A DNA stretch of 64,000 nucleotides from assembly GCF_963675165.1 (NCBI RefSeq), contig NC_087390.1, forward strand, positions 1,569,501 through 1,633,500, written 5' to 3'. Made by a program: the position numbers and the translations under genes. The notes under the pieces were generated by a model, which did not search any database, was not told the origin of the DNA, and saw nothing but the letters and a program-made list of their open reading frames with translations. Each line of letters opens with the position of its first letter. Within the stretch, counting starts at the first letter, position 1. The DNA is from Halichondria panicea. Its lineage: Eukaryota > Porifera > Demospongiae > Suberitida > Halichondriidae. This document shows positions 19,001 through 31,189 of the stretch, one piece after another.

Positions 19001-21639
19001 CCGAAAAATTAATATCAGTGTGACTCTACGTACATGCATGTACATGTTTGTAGCAACATTCTATTAATAATTTGTAGCTTTCTTTCTGCTCTCATTTGGT
19101 TGTGGTTTACTCTTGCTATGTATCTTATTGCGCAGATAATTCTAGCGTTTGGCAACTACATGAACAGCAGTAAGAGGGGCGGAGTGTACGGGTTCAAGGT
19201 GGCCTCTCTGGACATGGTGAGCTGGCCACACAAACTGATTCACTCTAACAGACAATAAATTATGACTGTTTGTGGATGGATTAACTGTTTTTCTCAAGCA
19301 TACACATGTACAGCAAACCATATAGGCCACGAGCATGATTATACTGTATAGCGCAAAATTTTCGAGGTACTTACATTTCGTGGAATGGCCTCTAAAAGCA
19401 TTTCGTTGCATATTTGTGGGATAACTGCTTACCGGAGCCACGCCTTTAATCTTTGCACATTTAATTTTCGTGAATACACGAAAACAACAAAAATAAAGCC
19501 TCTCAAAAGTTCCGCGTTATACGGTGTATGAGTATGTGTCCTCTCTCTCTACCCATGCAGCTGCGTGATTCTAAGGCCCCTAGTGACCACACGGTAACAC
19601 TGATGCACTACGTAGCAGGAGTGATACGAGACAAGTTCCCCTTGCTGTTAGGGTTTGTTCATGAGCTCACCTACCTGGATAAGGCTGCACCTGGTGAGAA
19701 AATGGTGTCTATCATTAGCTTCTAGCTCTAAACAGGCCTTGGAGTTATATGTACTTTGAATCTTTTGAATCACTGTCTCTCTGGCTTTTATTATTTAACA
19801 AAAGACTGCTCTGTAAACAGATCTTTATCATCCCCTCCACACACCACACCTTACACACACCCACCCACACCTCACACCACACCTCACACACACACACACA
19901 CACACCTCACACCACACCACACACCACACACACAGTCTTTCTGGACCTACTCATGGCCGACTTCCGTCAGATCAGTAAAGGCATAAAGGAGGCGACTGGA
20001 GAGCTCATCAACAATAAACAGAACACTGCCCTCAAGACCTTCTGTCTGGAGGGAGAGCCTAAGGTCACCAAGCTGGAGAAAGGATTGGAGACTGCCAAGG
20101 TCAGCTCAGTTTTAAGAGTTTGATGGACATCTTTATTGTAGTACACCTTCAATGCATCATATACCATATTAAACTACACCCCCCCCCTCATGGTTCGGGG
20201 ACTCTTTCAGCTGCCATTACTTGAATTTGTGCATTCAGTTTCAACGATTTTCTGAAAGCTTAGAAAGATACCTTTTAAATGTTGAATTTAGGGAGTAGCA
20301 CATACATGTACATGTTAGATCACACCACATACACCACATGTATAAACCTCATTTTGTAGGAGGCGTTCGGAGAAGTTGTGCAATACTTTGGAGAGAATGC
20401 TAAACTGAGTCAACCCAACTCCATCTTCCCCGTTCTGCACAGATTCGTCACAAACTTCAGAGTAACTTTCTTACTATAATTATAATAACGAGTGTTGTGC
20501 ATTGACATGTAGGATAGATGTTGGCATGTCATGAGATCAGTCTAGTATACTGCCCTAGGTAACCCGCAGTTGACCCTACAACTATTGCTGATACCATCAA
20601 TCACCTTTAGTGGTCTGTGGTGGTTTCCTGTTTGATATGCTTCAGGGGAGATGAGGGTGACTGATTATCTACAAACAACATGTTCACCTTTGTTTATACA
20701 TTGTCCAAAGAAATTGTTTCAAACCTTTGTCAAATGTTGGTTCCTCTTTCCCGTGTGTATTTGTATTTTAGTGTTTCTAAGTACAGCCATGTACAGTGTG
20801 TGGGTGTGGTATACAGTACAGTTTGAATGGTGAATGATATTTTGTCTCTATACAGAAAGCAGACAGTGAAAACCTTGCCAAGATAGCCATCAGACAAGCT
20901 GTAAGTATATCACAAGAGCGTACATCAATCATTCTGTTAACACATTCTCTCATTCCCCCATTATAGCAACTGTGTGTATTACCTTGCGTGGATGACACTT
21001 CCTTATCAGAGGTAAACAACACCCTCTCCTGGTATAAGAATATCTCTGGAATAATAATCACTTGCTGTCTAAATATCAACTGAGAATGTTCTGTCTGTCT
21101 ATATATTAACTGAGAACCTGCTTGCTTGTGTGTACAGGATAATCAGGGTGTGGACGTACTGCCTCAGATCTATGACGGAGCTATTGAAGAGATCATTTCC
21201 GGTCAGTTGATTGGTTACTGTCAGTACTTGTGTGTAACCACTTGTCTAGGCTCATTATTTGAGACTGTATATAGTTTGGTAGTCTGAAGTTTACTGAGCA
21301 GCGTGCACATTTTTAAGGTGTAGATTTGGCCCTGGGTCATTTTGTATTTTGTAACTACCGAACTATTGTATAGATTTGCATGCTTGCTACTACATACATG
21401 ACAGTGTACCAATTCTGAATTCATCGGCCGCTCTTGTGCTTGTACTATATACAGGTATGAAGAACACTGCATACAGACCGGCCAACTACAGACGTAACAC
21501 ATTACGTAAGCATGGCAACTCTACGTCGTCCAATCAGGTGGCAGCACCCTCACCACATGATGAACTTCTCCAGTCCCTACAGAGAAGAACTAAAGCTAGA
21601 GAGGACAATTACGGTGCCAATAGACCATGGCTGAAATAA
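16042..21639 (+). CDS. FMNL: FMNL-type formin: coiled coil - FH1 - FH2 - DAD, no N-terminal half
   Basis: Actin nucleator/elongator. Exons: 16042-16090, ~16255-16302 ([16 protein letters not shown]), 16456-16618 (FH1, long Pro runs), 16879-17019 ([19 protein letters not shown], start of FH2), 17232-17427, 17753-17900, 18418-18504, 18752-18820, 19136-19216 ([19 protein letters not shown]), 19561-19693, 19936-20099, 20360-20461, 20856-20900, possible 45-nt exon 20967-21011, 21138-21201 and 21455-21639. The last two encode a DAD-like segment (DGAIEEIIS ... [11 protein letters not shown]). FH2 is complete and open. Family members start with a GTPase-binding/FH3 (DID) half of several hundred residues; nothing of it is visible upstream, where an armadillo fragment and tandem repeats lie. 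Either the 5' end was lost by rearrangement or it is distant, unlike the short introns here. Without DID the DAD would have no partner in cis. Confidence 0.75.
17500..17642. mobile_element. 143-bp MITE with 9-bp target duplication
   Basis: Terminal inverted repeats CAGAGGAGGTCCGACAGGCG... / ...CGCCTGTCGTACCTCCTCTG, about 33 bp each. Flanked by ATATACAAG at 17491-17499 and 17643-17651. Nine-base duplications are typical of Mutator-like elements. It shares its CAGAGGAGG ends and 9-bp duplication with 44932-45384. It lies in a formin intron. Confidence 0.85.
17901..18417. other. Long formin intron holding a dispersed repeat
   Basis: Contains a degenerate copy of an interspersed family marked by AAAGCTTAGAAGGAGCTCTTTCAGATGATATG. 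Related words occur at 1700-1790, 33985-34080, 43910-44300 and 48460-48630. No exon seen. Confidence 0.45.
19342..19525. mobile_element. TACTGTATAGCG inverted-repeat element in formin intron
   Basis: Same insertion as 4303-4455, with some internal sequence (GCCTCTAAAAGCATTTCGTTGC) that the 4303 copy has lost. Ends in GTTCCGCGTTATACGGTG. Confidence 0.65.
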
Positions 21640-21729
21640 TCTGTATAGCTAGCTAAAATCATTTCATTCACCGTTATTGTCTTCTGTACATTTTGTGTTT
21701 CTTTGCTCAATTCATATAATTATACATGT

Positions 21730-21735
21730 AATAAA
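21730..21735 (+). terminator. Poly(A) signal of the formin gene
   Basis: AATAAA 91 bases after the stop, in the same context as 6475. Confidence 0.6.
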
Positions 21736-21946
21736 ATGTATTGTATGTTCGTTGATGACCCATGCTTTACCGTATTACTATAACAAGTTGGCATATGTGA
21801 GAATATAATTATAAGTATGCACATGTACATGTATGACATTGTGAGATTTACTATATATAGTGCAGTTCATATACTTGAAGCAGGGATGAACATTATTATG
21901 AAAAGTTTACACAATAGGATGCATTCATGCATTATCGAGAATTATA

Positions 21947-22183
21947 AGGTAAAGATCATTGATAAAACAATTGAAAGAATATCTTTTTGTAAAAAAACGG
22001 GGAGGGTCTTGTATGTCACCCTCGCAAAGTTCGCAAATGTTTGATTCTCGCAAAACATTCTAGGTAAACAAAGCATCAAGAATTCTCTGTTCTGACTGGC
22101 ATTAAATCTGCACTGAAGAAGTAAGCTTCAACCACAACATTGAATCTTGGAGCTGGCACAGTTGGTCTATTCTTGACAGAACC
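21947..22183 (+). promoter_or_regulatory. Conserved NLR upstream block and leader (NLR2)
   Basis: GGTAAAGATCATTGATAAAA, then CGGGGAGGGTCTTGTATG, then CACTGAAGAAGTAAGCTTCAACC and the leader ending in ACCATGAAG. Same order and similar distance to the ATG as in NLR1. Confidence 0.5.
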
Positions 22184-25100
22184 ATGAAGATGACATCTCA
22201 GAGACATGCCCGTTATCTCTCAATTGATCCGGATGATGATGTTACCCTGGTTTTCCGTAAGCCTAGTTGGCAGCTCAGAGCCTGCCTTGCCTCTGTGTTG
22301 ATCACCCCTGTCCTCTACCAACTCTACCTCATTATGGTCACCATCAGATACATACTCTTCTTACAAATTTTTTCATGTGAGTCAGTAAAGCTACTCACCA
22401 ATAATTGCATAACATTTTTTATTTAATATACACTTTGGTGTAATTATACTGAGCATATCACGGGGCATAGGCCACAATTATATACTTGAAGGACAGTTTT
22501 AAACAGCCATTAGTGAGTGCCGTATCCATGCAGTTAGGGGCTCATTGTGCTCACGTACCTAAGCTCAACAGTAACTTACTGGATAGCTGGGAGCTGTATG
22601 AGCCTGAGCCTGCATTGCACTAGAGCTATAGCTAGCTAGCTAGCAAGAGCTTTTATACTGCGGATTTCACGGAGACCACACCTTCATGCATGCAGATATC
22701 CAAGGTTCCTGTTTTGTGACAGCATGCTCTATAATTTTATTCACCCAAGTTACAACCATCACCAGCAGAGGAGCAGAGGGCCTGATCACACTACCTGAAT
22801 AATTATACAATGGGTTTGATAGCCTGATTTGAGAGCACAATGATATACTATCACCAGAACATCTGCATCAAAACCATTGTATAAGATGTTCTGGGGATAG
22901 TATATCATTGTGCTCTCACTATATAGGCCTTGCCCAATTATTCAAATTTTGCCTAGTCTCCAAGTCTCATGCATTGTACCTTATAATTCGTCTTTACCAT
23001 TAGTCTCAATAAAAATCATCAACGAGAGTTATACTGCAACATCACTGACGCTTCTATATAATCTTCTAAGGAACTATTATTGGTTAAAGAAATCTTAGAA
23101 AATAGTCAACTGATCCAGTACTACTACTAGCACCTTCCATACGTATTATATACTCAGTATAGCCACTACTATACTAGCCAGTCTAGCCAGTGGTGATCCA
23201 GGAATGTTGAGAGGGAGGTTTCAAAACAGTTAATTTTAATAAAAAAATAAAATAAAAAAAAGCAATGAGCATGCGCATTAGAGAGCCCTTCCCACATATA
23301 GAAATCAGCCTAGTAACTACAGATGGTGATCATTCAAGCTGAGTTGCTAGCTGGGAAGTTGATCTCCAATGTGTTAATTCTTGTGTGAAAGGGGGGTTCC
23401 ATGGAACCCATGGAACCTGTCTGGATCCGCCACTGCTAGCCACCACGTGTGCTCAGAAGTGTAAAGGTCAACAATTAGCATTGGTCATGCTTCTATAAAT
23501 ACTTTCTACCAAAATTTGATAAAAATTGCCTAATAGGCTAATATTTTTTGCCTATTAGGCTGGCATAATGCTCAATGCTCCACGCTAGCATAAAATTGGG
23601 CAAGCTCTTACTATAGCCTATAGTGAGAGCACAATGATATACTAAAACCATTGTATTATTAAAGACAGCATGCAGTACGATTACACAGAAAAATCGACTG
23701 ACAAGACTATGTCTTCTGCACATAAGTGATACACTGTGAAAAATACCTGTAAATATTGACTATTGTTCCCTGTAATGTGCAGTAAAGCGTGGGCGTAGGC
23801 GGAATCCAAACATTTCGCGCTATTCCGCGACCTGAGCACCCTCGTACCATTATTCCTAGAAAAACTTGGTATACAGAGACTCTCGTTAATTCGGTCACCC
23901 TTGGGACCATGCAGCTTGGCCGGAATAGCGAGGTGGCTGCAGCTCAGGAAATAGCCACAGCTTATACCTCGAATCTAATGACTACTTTTGCGGTTCTTGT
24001 CTCGAGAATAATGTAGGATAATGTTCTCTATTTAAGTGTAATCCAATTTTATTTGCTAAACCACACCCAAAATGTCATATCCGGCCGTAATATACGTATA
24101 AAATTACATAGAAAACCTTGTTTGGGACAGCCAGCACTGGCCGGTAAACGGAATAGCGAGTGGCCGTACTTCAGGGTGATTTTTGTGCAGTAAACATATA
24201 GCTAGCATTCCGTGCAAAGCCAAATGGCCGGTATATCGAGGTGGCCGTACTTCAAGAGCCGGAATAGCTAGAGTCTACTGTACATGGAATCTCATGACCA
24301 TCCACAATAGTGATGTCACAGCACATGAATATATTTATGTAACTCTACACAGCTCCCCCACGTCCTGCTTGCCCTGTGGTTGACTTGAGTTGGACCGGAG
24401 TGTTTTCTTGTGAGCTGGGATGGAGGGGGAGTGCACTGGCCGTTCTCATTCTGTCAGCTGTGCTTATCACCTGCTACTCACTCATCACTGCCTGCTTGGT
24501 GAGATGGAACCCTCGGAAACAATGGAACTCAACCACATCAGGTAATCAATTATATATTTACTGCCACAATAATTATAAACGTCACTAGTTTTTGATACTC
24601 AAGAAAAGCCTACCAAGTTTCAAGTGAGAGTTCAGAGCACTAATCGACTGATGTTGCCCCCCACTCTCAGTCTGTGTATACTGTTACTGATATTCCGCTT
24701 ATTGTTACAATCAGGAGATGTTGAAGCAAACCCTGGACCAACGCTTGGTAAGCAGTCTCTTTATGATGCATATAAAATTAAACTATGTGTATGCCATTGT
24801 ATTTAGGCTCTATTCTGACTATTGATGATTTGAATTCTGTTTACGAGAAACTGTTAGAAGCCGCCGAAAACTGGTTCTTCCTGGGACTTTCCCTGGGATT
24901 AGGTCATGGCACCCTCAAGAATATAACAGATGACTATCGCGGGAACAGGAAATATCTATGTGAAATGATAGCTGCTCGCTTGAAGACCGGCCCTCTCACC
25001 TATTCTGAAATATGTCGGAGTCTCAGATCACCAACAGTTGATCGGAATGATGTCGCTGAGGCTATAGAGGAGGCATGTACAGGTATGAATAGTCATGAGG

Positions 25101-28100
25101 CTAACATCAATGGATAGTTCACAACCTACCTAGTCACGAACGTATGTACTTCATAGCATCCAATTACTCACTTTTTCAGATGACGATACTTCACCTGGGT
25201 CATCTAAGAGGAAAAAATTATCCACAACGACTCCTGTACCAACTAGTAAGTTAGCTAATCTGTAGTTTATGTGAGTGGTGATAGAGTAGGTACATCTCAA
25301 GGATTGCTGTGATAAAAGCGGTTTGTGCATTGCTCAGGTTTTGAGGGCCAATTATTTGAGATTCTATTACTCGCTTCATGAATATTTTAGTATTTATAGT
25401 TTATTCTTTTATTATAGAACCCAAATCCGATGATCGTTCTACCATCCAACCAGATGAAGCAATAGGAATTTATCGAGCATACTTAACTAGTATTTATGAT
25501 ACAAGATCCCTCCCTGCTGACGAAAAATATCCTCTCCAGTGTGTTAAGCATTTTGTTAACCTAGAATGTGCGGATGTAAGTAAACATTTATCGAGAAAGA
25601 AAATGGAAGAGTCCTGGTCAAAAATAGTTAAAGGCGAGCTGGATAGATTTCCTAGTAAGAGAATCACAATGGATCAGATAGCTTCTAAAGTAGAGGGAAA
25701 ATTCTCTAAACTAGTTGTCATTAAGGGGGCTCCTGGAGGAGGTAAGACGACTTTGTCATGGGAGCTGTGCAGACGATGGGCTAATGGTGAAGTTTGGACA
25801 GATTACTCCCTCGTTGTATTGCTCCGACTTCGAGATGAGAATGTTCAGAAAGCTGTAGAATTAGTTGATCTATTTCAATGTGAAGATACTGATGATTCCA
25901 AGAATGTTTATACTATTGTTCGAAAGGATCATGGGCAGGGCATACTGTTCATTTTGGAAGGCTTGGATGAGTTACCACCATCCTTTAGAGAAAATGATTC
26001 CATATTTATGAAACTAATAACCGGACGTCTACTTCCAGCCAGTACTGTGCTTGTTACCACTAGGCCCTGGGCTGTGTGTGAACTACCTGTTACTTGTAGC
26101 TCCAGAGTTGATCAGTTCATTGAAATTTTAGGTTTTTCTTCCAAACAAATTCATGAGTACATTGATCTAATGATCAAAGATGGGGCTCCACCAGGACTAC
26201 GTAAATATATTGACTCTAATCCACGTATCTCTAGTGCAATGTATAACCCTCTTCATGCCAGAATTGTAGTTGAAGTTTACAGAGAAAACCACGAGAATAG
26301 CAATAGCATAATCCCCAACACAACAACTGAACTATACACCGAATACTCTCAAATTTTGATTGAAAGATATTTAGACAGTGATTGGAGTGGTGAGCTTAGG
26401 GAGTTACCTTCGTCACTTCAGGTACATTTTGATAAGCTCTGCCAAATTGCGTACAATGGAATAACAAAAGAAAAACAACAATTGGTTTTCTTCAAGGAAG
26501 ATGTTGTTGATGCTAGCACTACACTCGGATTCATGAACAGTGTACACCCTTTATATAAATCCACAAAGAAAAGCAACAGTTCTCCATCTTACAATTTCCT
26601 TCATCTAACACTTCAAGAGTTCCTCGCTGCATTTTACATCTGGAAAAACAACACCCCACACGAGCAGTTGATCTTGTTTGAAACAAAGGCTGATGTTGGA
26701 TCTTACAAGATGATTCTATTGTTTTTAACTGGATTGACTAAACTGAATGACCCATGGACGCAGTGTGTACTTCCCACTCCTTACTTGTACTATGAGAAAG
26801 GATCGTCAAAAGCCGAGAGAATGTGTAGATTCTCAAGGGATCAAATTATGTGGATCTATGAAAGCCAAAATGCGCAAGCCATGAAGGACTTGTATTGTAA
26901 TGTGCTGTATGAACTACTGCTAGATGATCCGACAGTTGATCAGTTTGCACTTGGTTATGTTGTAGCTTCTGCTCATTTCAAAGTAACTCAAATGGACATG
27001 TTCGAGTTTAATAAAAGATATGCTTTTGATGTGGATAGATCAATGATATTAGAAGGAATCAACAAAGTTTTGCCTTCTTTTACTCTAAGTGTAAGGCATC
27101 TGAAAGTGTCTACCGCATTCAGGATTCCATCTGTTTGGTATACACTCATTGATAGGATACTACCAGAATTAGAAAGACTCAGTTTTGGATCAAGAGATAT
27201 TGACGATAAATTTGTTGGGCCTGAGGTTCCATGTCCATTAAAAATATTTGACACTATACAGCTATCTCCAAACTTAAATGTTTTAGAGCTAGATTTTGGT
27301 ATCTCAAGAGACACACTGTGATACGAATACTTGATATTTTGAAGCCAAAACACTGCTTGAAAGTTTTGAAATGTGCTCGAGTATCGCCAGCTGATGAAGA
27401 GTTGCTGTCAGACTTCATTGCACATTCTAGTATTGAAATGTTGGTGATACATTTGGTACATTCGAGCGATCTCTTCACAGATACTGATGATTGGTGTATT
27501 TCAATTGGATTGAACGTGACTGAGTTAAAAAGGAATAATACAAAAATTGTACTGTCTAAACATTCATTTACTATAAAAAGAATGTTTTCAATAGAAGATA
27601 TTAAATACCTAATTTCAATATTAGGCCACTGGAAACTAAGCTTACAATATCTGCGATGCTCTTCCGATGTTAAGTTTACCCCCGGACAATCTGAGCAACT
27701 ATTTAGTACTCTACTCAATTGTCCGATACTTAAAGAACTTGATATCGAAAGTGAAATAAAGGGCCAATTTGAATATTTCTGTACCCACCAGCACTTGCAA
27801 TCACTAACTTTGTCTGGTCCTGATAATTCCTGTGACGTTTTACGTTGGCTTAAAGACAATCGATTACATTCCATTAAAAGCCTTAAACTGATATGTAACT
27901 TTGACTGCTATTTTGATGAAGCTATTGGTGAGTATCTACAGACTGACACATCTCTAGAAGAATTGTCACTGCATTACATTGATTTCAAAAGTAGCCTGAG
28001 TCATTTAGTGCAGGGACTGCAAGTTAACATATGTATAGTGAAACTAATGATTTTACCTGATATTACTATTACAAGGGCCTTAGATTATGATCTCGGAATG

Positions 28101-28538
28101 CTTGAACTGGCCCAAATGTTTCAACTTAATACAACTCTACAATTCATTGAACTTACGGTTGATATGCATTTGCTAATGGATCTACTACCTGTTTTGGAAG
28201 CATTAAGAGAAAACAATACAGTTAAACACCTGAAACTCCATCTGTATGACCTTGCGCTACAATTCGCTGGGTACATCCCTATAAGAACAACGTACACTGT
28301 TACCACTGAAGAGGCTGAAGCTGTCGGTAATGTGTTAGCCAAGAACAAGACTCTAGAGGTGTTTCACCTCAATGCTGAGATCACTGAGTGCTCCCCAATT
28401 GTCAGGGGGCTGTTGGAAAACAAAACACTGAAAGAATTCAGAATTTCTAAGGATATAAAAAACAACGTTATCATATGTCCCGAGTACGTTGATGTCAGAC
28501 GAAGAATTGTGTTTGTGGAGATCCCTTTTTATGGTTAA
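22184..28538 (+). CDS. NLR2: membrane leader - 2A - Death - NACHT - LRR, frameshifted in the LRR
   Basis: Paralogue of NLR1. Exons: 22184-22376, 24353-24541, 24589-24747, 24807-25082, 25180-25245, 25418-28538. Leader hydrophobic segments, DVEANPGP, Death domain (ENWFFLGLSLGLGHGTL) and NACHT (GAPGGGKTT, FILEGLDEL, TRPWAVCELP) are intact. The first part of exon 6 stops at 27319-27321: ACACAC has two extra bases relative to the other NLRs (near 27311-27316), so ...SRDT is followed by L and TGA. The rest of the repeats stays open in another frame (27318-28538). The exon 3 acceptor lost its pyrimidine tract (AAACGTCACTAG), unlike the CTTACTTTTTAG-type acceptor of NLR1. Product: a receptor truncated after the first LRR part, or a pseudogene in progress; an assembly error at a dinucleotide run cannot be excluded. 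Confidence 0.75.
22830..22919. repeat. Long hairpin: TGAGAGCACAATGATATACT inverted repeat
   Basis: Arms of about 32 bases (GAGAGCACAATGATATACTA...CAGAACAT and its complement) around a ~24-base loop in NLR2 intron 1. Part of the arm recurs at 23628-23650. Confidence 0.7.
22920..23627. mobile_element. GCCTTGCCCAA-ended element in NLR2 intron 1
   Basis: Left end TAGGCCTTGCCCAATTATTCAAATTTTG, right end AAATTGGGCAAGCTCTTACTATAG. The left ~100 bases match the element at 33088-33758 (CTAGTCTCCAAGTCTCATG). It is bracketed by the hairpin-forming sequence at 22830 and 23628, suggesting insertion into an older element. Confidence 0.45.
23628..24352. other. Remainder of NLR2 intron 1, repeat-derived
   Basis: Contains a unit ACTCTCGTTAATTCGGTCACCCTTGGGACC and several related GGCCGGAATAGCGAGGTGGC words up to GGAATAGCTAGAGTCTACTG near 24280, looking like a degraded inverted-repeat transposon. 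A short relative is at 28690. No coding sense found. Confidence 0.4.
24717..24740 (+). other. 2A motif DVEANPGP in NLR2
   Basis: The coded octapeptide is the same as in the other three NLRs, in the same place at the end of exon 3 just before the Death-domain exon. Confidence 0.85.
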
Positions 28539-28989
28539 CATGTAGCGGTTAATGACTCTTGTTTAGTAGTCTAGTGTTATAATTGTTAATAGTACTAGTA
28601 CTGAAATACACAATGCGTATAATTAATTATAATTATATGTAAGCTTAATTCCCGATATTGGTGGCTATCTTATAATTATAATTGTACAGTAGGCTCTCGT
28701 CCGGTCACCCTTGGGACCTGCTAGCTTGATATCATAATTACTTCACAAAACTCGCCCTTATAAGCAGTCACTTCGCTATCCTGGTCATGCAGTTGTAATT
28801 ATATGCAGTATTATTTTTTTTGTACCATAATTATTATATTCCTTCAAGTCAAGAACAGTTTATATATTTACTGTTCTCATGCAGTCGCTTCGTTGATTTG
28901 GCATAAAATTATAATCTTCTCTTCAATTCTTCTAGTTTTGTTTTTATACTTGAAGCATGATCATTTCCAGACAACATAATTATAATAGG
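28539..28989. other. NLR2 3' flank, no gene seen
   Basis: AT-rich with TAATTATA words and a small relative of the GGTCACCCTTGGGACC repeat at 28690. The last ~60 bases match the flank before the other CPVL fragments. Confidence 0.5.
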
Positions 28990-29502
28990 CTATTGCATGT
29001 TCACAAAGTTCTGGATGAGGTTGAGTGCTCTCTCCGGCTGGTCAAACGGGAGAATGTGCCCACCCCCTCTCACGACCACCATGCAGCTCACATACCCGGC
29101 AACATCATCTCCTATTTTCCACACCAGTCCTGTGAAGGGGAGGAATGTGTGTGTGTGTGGGTGTGTGTAGGTGTGGTGAGAACATAAATACAACCTTTAA
29201 TTTACTTGACAAAATGCACACGCAGGGAAGCTCTAAACAAAACAATAATAAAACGGAATTATCCACACACCATAACGGGAGGAGAGGACATTGTATCACT
29301 ACTGAGGCCATTATGTATCAGTACTTTATTGCACTCTCGTTTCCAAGGACCATTTCCACATCTTCAGACTGAGAGCCATAGCCGACGTGAATGGCTCGTC
29401 TGATGTCAGTGGTGTTGATTGGTGTTGATGAAGGGAACGTAGTAGTTAAAATCAGGGGAGGCTGGGCGAATAAGAAATATTGCATGTGAAGAACTGTCTG
29501 AA

Positions 29503-31185
29503 CCCTTTAACCGCCACGGGCCCACGATCGTGGCCCGCAATAGTAACTTTTTTGCGAAATTCTAATTCTGCGATACTTAGGAAGTAGCTCGAACTACGCA
29601 CATCCCTGTATAGAGGAAGAGCTGTAGAATCACGTGCAATTTAGTCTAGAATTTTCCAAGCCACGTTGCTATGTTAAAATTTCATTAGCATCTTACCGCA
29701 CGAAGTTTATAGCTATGGCTAGGTTGTTTACTTGTGCCTAGTCTCGCACAGCCAGCCCCGGATGTTTTCTATTTGAACGCTAGGTCGATAACATGGGTCT
29801 GGTGAACTTCCTATGTACAAGTTGTGTCGACACGCCGAAGATTTCTCGGCGTGTTAACCGCTGCGGTCAACTGGAGGCAAAAAGAAGGAAAGATAGTTAT
29901 GCAAAGCAGCCTCTTGTTGCCCAACTTGCTACAGTTTCTAGCTAAATGCAACTGACAATAATGGCTTATTTATGCCCTAAGACTATCCCAGAAGATCACA
30001 AAGAGAGAGAAGTTCCATGGGTAGTTGTACAGAAGCAAGAGCTGAGTTGTAGATAATTAGCTGCAAGGATGTCTCCTACTAGTACTACATCTATACCTGA
30101 AACCAGCATTCTATATTCAAGTGGCAGTACTGCAAATAAGATTTGATTTGCATCTTTTTCTCTGAGAACTGAATCCATGCCATTGTTGAGAACCTTGAAA
30201 CATAACATGCCTGGTTTAAACTCAGTCTAAATCTTTCTAGTTACTCTGAGTAGTTCTTGCATGTGTAGATCCATCCTGATTTGAGCACTGAGGACTCTCA
30301 ACTATACTGTACATATAAATTTATTTGCAGAACTGTGTGGTTTTCACATTATTGTAACCACAATGTGGTCATCAACCATGAATAATATTATTTGTGACCA
30401 CTATTTACTATAACCCACTTAAGGCCTTGCACAACTCGTTGATAGGAAGTTCTCCAGACCCTATTTTTAATCGGGGCTGGTGCGAGACTAACTTGTGCCG
30501 ATGTGCTTGAACATCTTGAGGACAGCAATGGCGATGTCTCCTCTGGTGATGACAGTGCCTATGAAGGAGAGGGGATAGTAGGATACCTCCCAAAGGCTAC
30601 CAGCTTTATGCCAGATGCTGATGAACTGTCTGGGACTGAGGACATGCATGACATGGACCTAGACGCTAGAGCTATGGACCAGGACGGTGAAAGACCAGGA
30701 GAGGGCTCACTGTGTGACTCTGGCAAGTAGTATAGTATAGCTAGAATATCAGTAGTAAGTATAGTATAGCTAAAATAGAATTAGCAGTAATGAACAGTCT
30801 TTATGTGAGCTTGTAAATTTCATAGATCGTTCACCGATATAGTAATACATGTACGTATTGTACTTCAAATTGATATATCTTAGCACTGTTACATTCATAT
30901 GATGTGAAAATCAAGCTTAGTCAAGCCTTTATACCATATGATAGGCTGATCCATAAAAAAAAATTTTGGATTTTATCTCACCGCTGGCCGAGCATTTAAA
31001 ATGATAAAAACGGGTGAGCGTAATAACTGTGGTTGTTATGGCAACACATGTTGCACCATTTTATTCTTTGTGGTATGGGCATTCTATTGGTATATGGTTG
31101 CTAGGAATTGTATTGCTCTGGAAACCCGATAGAGAATTTACAGACATTTCACTTCACTGTTAATTAGAATCCGACGGTTAAAGGG
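29503..31185. mobile_element. piggyBac-like DNA transposon, 1.68 kb
   Basis: Terminal inverted repeats CCCTTTAACCG / CGGTTAAAGGG. The right flank is TTAA (31186-31189); the left flank is TGAA, one base from TTAA. The paralogous CPVL copy B has the uninterrupted site CTGTCTTAAATAATC (TTAA at 42465-42468), giving an exact filled/empty pair. TTAA targets with CCCTTT-type ends are characteristic of piggyBac elements. No complete transposase is present. Confidence 0.8.
30470..30730 (+). pseudogene. Acidic ORF inside the piggyBac-like element
   Basis: An open stretch encodes RLTCADVLEHLEDSNGDVSS, GDDSAYEGEGIVG, then Asp/Glu-rich sequence to a stop. An acidic start of this type is common at the N-terminus of piggyBac transposases, and its position in the element fits. 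No DDD catalytic core follows. The assignment is tentative. Confidence 0.35.
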
Positions 31186-31189
31186 TTAA

